From assembly GCA_018389105.1 (NCBI GenBank), contig JACATO010000591.1, forward strand, positions 1,722,501-1,786,500: a DNA stretch of 64,000 nucleotides, written 5' to 3'. Shown in pieces: positions 63,601 through 64,000 of the stretch (positions are counted from its first letter, which is position 1; each line of letters starts with the position of its first letter). Below the pieces are notes generated by a model that ran no database searches, was not told where the DNA came from, and saw only the letters and a program-made list of their open reading frames with translations. Both the position numbers and the translations under genes were made by a program. The stretch comes from Nautilus pompilius (taxonomy: Eukaryota > Mollusca > Cephalopoda > Nautilida > Nautilidae).

Positions 63601-63890
63601 GAAAGCCTTTTATAGCTGTAAAGACTAGAATAATATAGAGAATAAAAACTGTATCTTTTACTGAAGCCTAAAAATGGAGGACTGAAATCTACGTAGATCT
63701 TGACTGAGGAGGGGCCAATTTTCTGTCCTGGTGTTTTTTGTACTTGGTGTTTTTGTGACTGATTTAACCTGAGCTTTGTTTGACTTTGCAGGAGGGCAGT
63801 GGTTTGAGTGGGCAAGCAGTCAGCATCGATCCACTCCAAAAATTACTTTTGTCATCGCTCTGGTTCTTAGCAGCGCTGCTCCTATCATAG
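4320..63890 (+). CDS. CACNA2D-like: Voltage-gated calcium channel alpha2/delta subunit, C-terminal 463 codons in 14 exons (5' part outside window)
   Basis: Alpha2/delta subunits are extracellular, GPI-anchored accessory proteins that raise surface expression of CaV1/CaV2 channels and shape their gating. The 14 exons splice without a frame break (intron phases 1,2,2,1,0,0,2,0,2,1,0,1,0). The joined product follows the family order: an SYC start, then CDRQLL, RGIELAFVGT, YYQRAA, VVTGTTPIS, VDDNGFIV, VGSFLGF, IDYQAEC, a C-x-C segment (DCDCDG), a late Cys/Lys-rich block and a terminal hydrophobic run LWFLAALLLS just before TAG. NxS/T sites (NNT, NYS, NLT, NVS, NFS, NRS) suit a glycosylated ectodomain. 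The GVEVAFLGT-like segment and the YYRRAA-like segment look closer to alpha2/delta-3/4 than to alpha2/delta-1, but divergence is high and I do not assign a subtype. The von Willebrand A and first Cache regions, signal peptide and start codon are upstream of the window. The least certain junction is 57512/59796. Confidence 0.9.
7279..7760 (-). pseudogene. relic of a ZMYM1/DUF4371-type hAT transposase
   Basis: Read on the minus strand, two overlapping frames give pieces typical of the DUF4371/hAT-like proteins annotated as zinc finger MYM-type or THAP-related: NNILLRGR...GNFNALL, then QYILPQIPNKLIHRIG, then KILAKVKVARFISLIADKT and LVVIYLHQNGT. In intact proteins these are N-I-P-L-R-G-H, N-F-x-A-L-L, Y-x-S-x-x-I-Q-N-x-L-I and F-S-L-x-A-D-E-T. 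A frameshift separates the first part from the second, and the catalytic-domain continuation at lower coordinates is too decayed to follow. No terminal repeats found. It is a dead copy unrelated to the host gene. Confidence 0.72.
11641..11655 (+). CDS. candidate 15-nt alternative microexon (unproven)
   Basis: A pyrimidine-rich acceptor (TTTCTTTACAG) is followed by 15 nt and a donor GTTAAG. Included between exons a and b, it would keep the frame and change N-C-D-R into N-L-C-P-R-R-G-D-R. Microexons with short in-frame inserts are easily matched by chance, so this is only a candidate. Confidence 0.2.
12134..12218 (+). CDS. alpha2/delta exon b
   Basis: The acceptor is a T-run followed by AAG and the donor is GTATGG. 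The first two bases complete a Cys codon with exon a, giving C-D-R-Q-L-L then FYDANNTES and TYWEKNLS. This aligns with the family pattern C-D-x-x-L-I-x-x-x-L-F-D-A followed by a Tyr-Trp pair. It contains an NNT glycosylation sequon. Donor phase is 2. Confidence 0.88.
12219..14095. other. intron between exons b and c
   Basis: Apart from the SINE-like copy at 13379-13660 I see only AT-rich sequence without features. Confidence 0.6.
13379..13660 (+). repeat. tRNA-derived SINE-like repeat, best preserved copy
   Basis: The head (CAGTGGTTGGACTGCC...) resembles a tRNA A-box region, and a B-box-like stretch follows about 40 nt later. The body shares long matches with the copy at 32315-32600 (AATTCYAGTAGGG, CTCATGGCA...GGCAAT, CATCCCTCACCA), so the two belong to one family. 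Confidence 0.72.
14096..14176 (+). CDS. alpha2/delta exon c (GIELAFVGT block)
   Basis: The acceptor is TTCTTTCCCCAACAG and the donor is GTGAGT. The exon encodes RGIELAFVGTSSGLTR followed by a Lys/Asp-rich stretch. The block is one of the most conserved in alpha2/delta-2/3/4 (G-V-E-V-A-F-L-G-T-x-x-G-L-x-R) and is the strongest single family identifier in the window. Donor phase is 2. Confidence 0.93.
15112..16713 (+). mobile_element. piggyBac-family element, internally deleted, with TTAA at both ends
   Basis: TTAA target sites flank the element (15108-15111 and 16714-16717). The ends are inverted and similar: CCCTTTCATACC at the left, and the reverse complement of the right end reads CCCATTTCACTTC. 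An N-terminal half of a piggyBac (PGBD) transposase lies inside. The length of about 1.6 kb is short of the roughly 2.4 kb usual for the family, and the right half is non-coding. Confidence 0.85.
15350..15912 (+). pseudogene. piggyBac transposase, N-terminal half, frameshifted
   Basis: The reading starts at MASNDIDSDFDG (15350), is interrupted by stops and frameshifts, and then runs open from 15565 to 15912 with DYFLLFLPTFFFEIM...TNRF, IYAFSCMNIMMRIRKLP and YWSIDKHS...RFMKINQYLHLQ. This is the PGBD domain order P-x-D-Y-F, F-x-x-x-N-I-x-M, Y-W-S and R-F-x-x-I-x-x-x-L-H-x. The downstream region with the catalytic aspartates is missing, so it cannot be active. Confidence 0.85.
16905..17014 (+). 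CDS. alpha2/delta exon d
   Basis: The acceptor is TTTTTACAG and the donor is GTAAGC. One base completes the Thr codon of the previous exon. The exon encodes ETIECSYYQRAAES and FTFSVPIFPYPKG, matching the family segment in which a Tyr-x-Arg-Ala-Ala stretch is followed by a beta strand and a Gly-rich turn. Donor phase is 1. Confidence 0.88.
17735..18015 (-). repeat. tRNA-derived SINE-like repeat, minus strand
   Basis: On the minus strand a tRNA-like head is visible: the plus strand reads GGATTCAAACTTGGGCCCTC then ACAGTCCAGTAATCTAAC, the complement of the B box and A box. The body carries the SINE-family features seen at 13379 and 32315. Confidence 0.65.
19996..20209 (+). pseudogene. Penelope-like reverse transcriptase relic (YIDD region)
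   Basis: The reading STSNKPILWLRYIDD (20043) is followed, after a four-base TGAT duplication that shifts frame, by DAFVVWSHSNGTLQLFLSHI and then FTME-like QYTMEHG...HCFLDM. This is the catalytic motif C region (R-Y-x-D-D-x-F-x-V-W) and the FLDV-like block typical of Penelope-like elements. Only about 70 residues remain and no ends are seen. Confidence 0.72.
23199..23383 (+). CDS. alpha2/delta exon e (second Cache-like region)
   Basis: The acceptor is TATTTTCAG and the donor is GTAAGT. It encodes DVDVNNTVVTGTTPISLQ, then SVAAVAGFQI, then a CPDGKNC pair of cysteines. It aligns with the family segment V-V-T-A-S-T...V-A-A-V-G-I-Q followed by paired cysteines. It carries NNT and NYS sequons. Length 185 nt; donor phase 0. 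Confidence 0.92.
23384..27869. other. intron between exons e and f
   Basis: It holds the second piggyBac relic near 25190-25790. A weak SINE-like stretch may lie near 23700-23760, too degenerate to call. Nothing else recognised. Confidence 0.6.
25190..25790 (+). pseudogene. second piggyBac transposase relic
   Basis: Three plus-strand frames carry consecutive pieces: an acidic N-terminal stretch (SSLEEESDVDGFSDQDG), then DVDEMKAFIGLCIHM...YKNYWYG, then MIPPKNGLTIKQYIKDKPIK with GYIMHAEIYTGK. The last piece corresponds to the K-P-x-K-W-G-I-K and E-I-Y-T-G-K blocks of PGBD transposases. Frameshifts and a large deletion separate them. It differs from the copy at 15350, so it belongs to another subfamily. 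Flanking TTAA ends were not found. Confidence 0.78.
27870..27932 (+). CDS. alpha2/delta exon f (VDDNGFI motif)
   Basis: The acceptor is ATTTTTCAG and the donor is GTAATT. The 21 codons encode NLTFYIVDDNGFIVASN and four more residues. The D-x-N-G-F-I/L motif is a hallmark of the alpha2/delta family. Both exon edges are phase 0, which is relevant to the candidate cassette exon in the intron that follows. Confidence 0.92.
30638..30682. repeat. (GT)n(AT)n microsatellite
   Basis: A GT run passes directly into an AT run; a second short AT run lies at about 32196-32210. Confidence 0.9.
32315..32600 (+). repeat. tRNA-derived SINE-like repeat
   Basis: A B-box-like stretch (GCATTTGAATCTTGGGAC) is followed by the family body, including GAATTCTAGTAAGG and CTTCTCATGGCACAGAATTG. 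It aligns along most of its length with the copy at 13379-13660. Confidence 0.72.
35790..35960 (+). repeat. degenerate SINE-like copy
   Basis: A tRNA-like head (GTGCAGCTGTCTGGTTATTAG then AGGTTTGATTTCTGC) is followed by a TCTTGCTGCTCTTCC stretch like the body of the other copies. Short and diverged. Confidence 0.45.
37626..39159 (+). mobile_element. full-length Tc1-family DNA transposon with about 205-bp terminal inverted repeats
   Basis: The 1534-bp element starts CAGGTGCATCTCAAAA and ends with the inverted form TTTTGAGATGCATCTG. It is flanked by TA on both sides (37624-37625; 39160-39161), the Tc1/mariner target duplication. The inverted repeats extend over roughly 205 bp (about 37626-37832 and 38955-39159) and differ at only about a dozen positions, so the insertion is fairly recent compared with the other Tc1 relics in this window. 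Confidence 0.95.
37912..38845 (+). pseudogene. Tc1 transposase, inactivated
   Basis: The reading starts at ATG 37912 (MGKTADLTVVQ). Frameshifts and stops break the N-terminal DNA-binding domain, one next to a G9 run near 38121. From 38199 the frame is open: WSKVLFSDESKF (first catalytic Asp), VMIWGAMASAG, FLFQQDLAPAHSAKT (second Asp) and DWPANSPDLNPI. At the third catalytic position the usual Glu of N-P-I-E-N-L-W is Asp and the Trp codon is TGA (38712-38714). The frame then resumes with GIVKRKMRDTRPNN to a stop near 38845. A dead copy. Confidence 0.93.
39779..39826 (+). CDS. candidate in-frame 48-nt cassette exon of the alpha2/delta gene (unproven)
   Basis: A strong pyrimidine tract and acceptor (TTTTTTCTCTTTTATAG) precede 48 nt with no stop, then a donor GTTTGT. 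The intron it sits in is phase 0 at both ends, and the candidate is 16 codons in phase 0 (SLEIIYFVNPSCYKRQ). It would insert between VASNHMRM and VGSFLGF. Family members do not need an insert here, so it would be alternative. Confidence 0.3.
40375..43262 (-). mobile_element. hAT transposon, Buster/SPIN-like, 2888 bp with exact 8-bp target duplication
   Basis: The left end CAGTGGTTCTCAACC and the right end (…GTTGAGAACCACTG) are inverted repeats. An exact direct repeat CTCTACAT flanks the element (40367-40374 and 43263-43270). The duplication fits the nnnTAnnn target reported for Buster-type hATs, and the ends resemble SPIN/Buster ends. It encodes a degraded transposase on the minus strand. Confidence 0.95.
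40910..42397 (-). pseudogene. hAT transposase (ZBED5/FAM200-like, Buster group), inactivated
   Basis: On the minus strand the frame opens at 42397 with MHKMSSASKKKVRQYSEEFL and an N-terminal zinc finger (CLLCQQCL...H-L-K-A-K-H), continuing to DTVRRRIDEMSEDIE near 41891. A gap follows in which roughly 110 residues of the catalytic region are missing. A second frame, 41801-41382, carries ECERLFKKFCED-like and LLLHTEVRWLSKGNCL sequence. The C-terminal dimerisation block is at 41107-40910 (FPSSYLAECGFS...RGNLRLKLTKL...HEAQGSH). Stops, frameshifts and the deletion show it is dead. Related domesticated genes in vertebrates are ZBED5 and FAM200. Confidence 0.92.
43612..43682 (+). CDS. alpha2/delta exon g
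   Basis: The acceptor is TTTTACTTCAG and the donor is GTAAGT. The exon encodes VGSFLGFADSSMLAELVR then AHVFE and two bases of the next codon. It matches the family segment G-x-F-F-G-E-I-x-x-x-x-M-x-x-L, with the usual Glu replaced here by Phe-Ala. It lies just downstream of the 15.7-kb intron. Donor phase is 2. Confidence 0.9.
44732..45654 (-). mobile_element. mariner-family element, shortened, with inverted ends
   Basis: The left end TGAGGACCTATCAGAAGGTT and the right end (AACTTTCTGGTAGGTCTTCA) are imperfect inverted repeats of about 22 bp flanked by TA. The interior, about 0.92 kb, is shorter than the roughly 1.3 kb of Mos1-type elements, so part is deleted. Confidence 0.8.
44790..45400 (-). 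pseudogene. mariner (Mos1-like) transposase relic
   Basis: Minus-strand frames give ASWVYLNDHKTKAQ, then VKVMFIMFFDARN, then LEHISAPCHTSFLINEF, LYSPNLA and KCWENCTESQGEYSKGD. These follow the mariner order D-E-x-W-V, V-K-V-M-L-I-V-F-F-D, H-D-N-A-P-A-H-T, Y-S-P-D-L-A and C-I-x-x-x-G-x-Y-F-E-G. The catalytic D of H-D-N-A-P is Ile-Ser here, and several frameshifts break the frame. Confidence 0.85.
47178..47256 (+). CDS. alpha2/delta exon h (DYQ-x-x-C motif)
   Basis: The acceptor is TTTTGTTTCAG and the donor is GTAAGT. One base completes an Asn codon, giving NVSVIDYQAECEIF. The D-Y-Q-x-x-C motif is nearly invariant in alpha2/delta subunits, and NVS is a sequon. It continues with SDEKNSAGTLFN. 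Donor phase is 0. Confidence 0.92.
47318..47660 (+). repeat. tRNA-derived SINE-like repeat
   Basis: A tRNA-like head (CATGCAGTTGGCATAGTAG and GAGTTTGGATCTTAC) precedes a body with CTTTCACTAGCTGGCCAC and CCACATCTATAAATGAAGG, matching the 32315 copy. A diverged insertion interrupts it. Confidence 0.6.
49190..49400 (-). repeat. SINE-like copy, minus strand
   Basis: The plus strand reads CAGGATTCAAACTTAG near 49386, the complement of the B-box region, preceded by AGCTGGCTGGTAAAGAAGAG, the complement of the shared CTCTTC...CAGCCAGC body. Confidence 0.55.
50085..51135 (+). pseudogene. Tc1 transposase relic interrupted by a hAT MITE
   Basis: Decayed plus-strand pieces follow the Tc1 order: TSHHKQKLLNWC, a VMAWAGI-like strip near 50290, NFILMACLHEM, and IWPAHSLELNPIRNFWDAL up to 50543. 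The reading resumes after the insert at 51048 with GRCIASFQTP. Stops are frequent, so this is older than the element at 37626. Confidence 0.75.
50544..51047. mobile_element. 504-bp GC-rich non-autonomous hAT element with exact 8-bp target duplication
   Basis: Ends CAGGGGTCGGCA and TGCCGACCCCTG are exact 12-bp inverted repeats. CTCTAGGA flanks both sides (50536-50543 and 51048-51055), again fitting nnnTAnnn. Five near-identical GCGGGCCGGAT motifs lie near the two ends (50569, 50600, 50983, 51005, and a variant at 51023), all in the same orientation. The interior has no transposase. Confidence 0.95.
51540..51860 (+). pseudogene. second Tc1/mariner transposase fragment
   Basis: A short frame reads VWIMAGRRTFMVDIYDCLTG then QRYLDNIE, matching the V-W-G-G-I...R-T-x-L-x-x-I-x-G-x-L-T-G-Q-R-Y block of one Tc1 branch. 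A later decayed piece contains SHIEHPFGV, the counterpart of the N-P-I-E-H-x-W motif. Many stops. Confidence 0.65.
52834..52886 (+). CDS. alpha2/delta exon i
   Basis: The acceptor is TTCTTTTTCTAG and the donor is GTAAGT. The exon encodes PAKKMIFALFSIFNEII plus two bases. It aligns with the amphipathic or hydrophobic stretch that precedes the Trp-rich segment in the family. Donor phase is 2. Confidence 0.85.
52887..55202. other. intron between exons i and j
   Basis: It holds a Tc1 relic (53220-54300). Nothing recognised in 54310-55202 apart from a C-run near 54484-54492. Confidence 0.6.
53220..54300 (+). pseudogene. Tc1 transposon relic
   Basis: The N-terminal DNA-binding region is recognisable (MGKGKYITAFIRDIMVGACL then VAKTVSLVGCYKSLV), as is the C-terminal part (FPWPKQSLDISPIEHLWDE near 54050). 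The right end, ATAAAGTGGCCAACCACTGT (54276-54295), looks like the terminal repeat of a Tc1 branch with TIR ACAGTGGTTGGCCACTTTAT. The left end was not found. Stops and frameshifts are common in between. Confidence 0.75.
55203..55270 (+). CDS. alpha2/delta exon j
   Basis: The acceptor is TATTGTTTCTAG and the donor is GTAAGC. One base completes Met; the exon then encodes FFANWNLFSWFDESN and VHSKPS. It matches the family's F-N-L-x-S-W-W-like segment. Donor phase is 1. Confidence 0.87.
55271..57309. other. intron between exons j and k
   Basis: AT-rich sequence. I see no gene, transposon or repeat in it. Confidence 0.6.
57310..57512 (+). CDS. alpha2/delta exon k, with two possible donors
   Basis: The acceptor is GTTTTTGTTTAG. 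The exon encodes GDYFQTDAEDYF, a charged stretch, then KACSQKYILYLANFSA and YEGMISCQ. The two cysteines match the C-x...x-G-x-x-x-C segment of the family, and NFS is a sequon. Ending at 57512 (donor GTGACT) leaves phase 0 and joins in frame to the exon at 59796. A stronger-looking donor, GTAAGT, lies 14 nt downstream at 57527. Its phase does not fit exon 59796 but does fit the alternative exon at 59452. Confidence 0.82.
58520..58919. repeat. unclassified 400-bp segment bounded by 10-bp inverted repeats
   Basis: ATATTACGTA (58520-58529) and TACGTAATAT (58910-58919) are exact inverted repeats. The interior is richer in G, C and CpG than its surroundings and resembles no family recognised here. 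There is no clear target duplication and no open frame. It may be a small non-autonomous element or a regulatory island. Confidence 0.35.
59452..59569 (+). CDS. candidate alternative last exon of the alpha2/delta gene (unproven)
   Basis: A very strong acceptor (a long T-rich tract ending TTCTTTACAG) opens a frame that matches the phase left by donor 57527, not donor 57513. It encodes SYEEFDSRDKYSLVDLFIL followed by a basic and hydrophobic end (LIRLVLSQLFLT) and stops at TGA 59567-59569. An AATAAA lies at 59625-59630. The product would lack the C-x-C segment and the canonical tail. Confidence 0.35.
59625..59630 (+). promoter_or_regulatory. possible poly(A) signal AATAAA for the alternative last exon
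   Basis: An AATAAA lies 56 bp after the TGA of the candidate terminal exon, with a G/T-containing stretch downstream. In AT-rich DNA this hexamer is common, so support is weak. Confidence 0.3.
59796..59919 (+). CDS. alpha2/delta exon l (C-x-C segment)
   Basis: The acceptor is CTTCCTATACTAGAG, using the second AG for phase 0, and the donor is GTATCC. The 41 codons start CNRSYAVHRVKYTNLMLIV, followed by ASKDCDCDGKEDE. It matches the family's C-x-x-x-F-x-x-x-x-I-x-x-T/S-N-L-x-x-x-V stretch and the following C-x-C motif. The upstream C-x-x-C spacing is reduced to C-Q-C at the junction. One base is left over, which suits both the exon at 62235 and the candidate at 60218. Confidence 0.83.
60218..60345 (+). 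CDS. candidate alternative last exon with a strongly hydrophobic tail (unproven)
   Basis: An acceptor (CCTGCTTCACCTCAG) is followed by a frame whose first two bases complete the codon left open at 59919. It encodes SYSDDDDLHIRTCFQYE, then TVTPKTTK, then MFLFLLLTLLLLLL and NTK before TGA (60343-60345). An acidic patch, a Thr-rich spacer and a C-terminal hydrophobic run make a good GPI-signal shape. It would replace exons m and n. No clear AATAAA follows closely. Confidence 0.35.
60467..61560 (-). pseudogene. Tc1 transposase relic, minus strand
   Basis: The plus-strand text AAAAGTGGCCACCTTTGGC (60641-60659) is the reverse complement of the A-K-G-G-H-F C-terminus of a widespread Tc1 branch; on the minus strand the relic reads KKFF...SKMFLTATVLG and GEGLMSWCMYW-like pieces. 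An end-like sequence, ACAGTGCCACTCAAATGC, lies at 60466-60483. Strongly decayed. Confidence 0.6.
60594..60612. repeat. (AC)n microsatellite
   Basis: A short AC run inside the Tc1 relic. Confidence 0.9.
62235..62320 (+). CDS. alpha2/delta exon m
   Basis: The acceptor is CATTTTCAG and the donor is GTGAGT. Two bases complete a Met codon; the exon then encodes DEEEICQKLK and, further on, YLHLCLRSHE. The spacing of the two cysteines and the late His-x-Glu resemble the family's C-x-x-L/M-x-x...R-R-x-P-x-x-C...H-P-E-E segment, though the Arg-Arg-Pro core is not conserved. Donor phase is 0. Confidence 0.78.
62321..63791. other. intron between exons m and n
   Basis: Contains a (TTC)n tract at 63003-63024 and a G-run at 62343-62351. 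I see no gene or transposon. Confidence 0.6.
63003..63024. repeat. (TTC)n microsatellite
   Basis: About seven TTC units in a row. Confidence 0.9.
63792..63890 (+). CDS. alpha2/delta last exon with GPI-signal-like tail and TAG stop
   Basis: The acceptor is TTTGACTTTGCAG. The exon encodes EGSGLSGQAVSIDPLQ and then a hydrophobic run ending LWFLAALLLS at the TAG (63888-63890). Small residues (G/S) followed by a spacer and a hydrophobic C-terminus are what a GPI-attachment signal looks like. Alpha2/delta proteins are known to be GPI-anchored. No cytoplasmic tail is present. Confidence 0.82.
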   Translation, partial: EGSGLSGQAVSIDPLQKLLLSSLWFLAALLLS

Positions 63891-64000
63891 CTCTTCTCTC
63901 GTCTTTCAAGCTTACAGGACTGTTTGGAAGAAAAGAATGAAAATAGACATTTTCTTTTTACTTCCTCCAACAGAACTAAAAGGACCACAAATTGCAATGC
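63891..64000 (+). other. start of the 3' UTR of the alpha2/delta gene
   Basis: This sequence follows the TAG stop and runs off the window. No AATAAA signal is seen here, so the 3' end of the transcript lies beyond 64000. Confidence 0.6.

Noticed and set aside
1-64000. tRNA, rRNA, CRISPR, operon or bacterial features
   Set aside because: None seen; tRNA-like segments are SINE heads, and the window is plainly eukaryotic intron-rich DNA.

Overview
The window is AT-rich animal genomic DNA with very long introns (up to about 15.7 kb) full of decayed DNA transposons and tRNA-derived SINE-like repeats. There is no prokaryotic organisation: no operons, no ribosome binding sites, and nearly all long ORFs are chance or transposon remnants. 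Intron size, repeat mix and the divergence of the one host protein suggest an invertebrate, plausibly a mollusc such as a cephalopod. That placement is inference and cannot be settled from the sequence alone.

One host gene spans the window on the + strand. It is the 3' part of a voltage-gated calcium channel alpha2/delta auxiliary subunit gene (CACNA2D family). I reconstruct 14 exons (4320-4405, 12134-12218, 14096-14176, 16905-17014, 23199-23383, 27870-27932, 43612-43682, 47178-47256, 52834-52886, 55203-55270, 57310-57512, 59796-59919, 62235-62320, 63792-63890). They splice in consistent phase to the last 463 codons and a TAG stop. The product keeps the family's conserved order: the YC segment, GIELAFVGT, VDDNGFI, the DYQ-x-x-C block, the C-x-C segment and a short hydrophobic tail typical of a GPI-anchor signal. 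The 5' half of the gene lies upstream of the window.

Three further pieces fit the splicing phase and may be alternative exons: an in-frame 48-nt cassette (39779-39826) and two possible alternative last exons (59452-59569 with a nearby AATAAA, and 60218-60345 ending in a very hydrophobic tail). If real, the gene would make alpha2/delta isoforms with different C-terminal membrane anchors.

The introns hold, in order: a 465-bp hAT-type MITE (3764-4228); a ZMYM/DUF4371 hAT-type transposase relic (7279-7760, minus); a SINE (13379-13660); a piggyBac element with both TTAA ends (15112-16713); a minus-strand SINE (17735-18015); a Penelope-like reverse transcriptase relic (19996-20209); a second piggyBac relic (25190-25790); SINEs at 32315-32600 and 35790-35960; a full-length but dead Tc1 element (37626-39159); a Buster/SPIN-like hAT element with an intact 8-bp target duplication (40375-43262); a mariner relic (44732-45654, minus); more SINEs; several Tc1 relics, one split by a 504-bp GC-rich hAT MITE (50544-51047); and a minus-strand Tc1 relic (60467-61560). 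A CpG-containing stretch of about 400 bp bounded by 10-bp inverted repeats (58520-58919) matches nothing I recognise.
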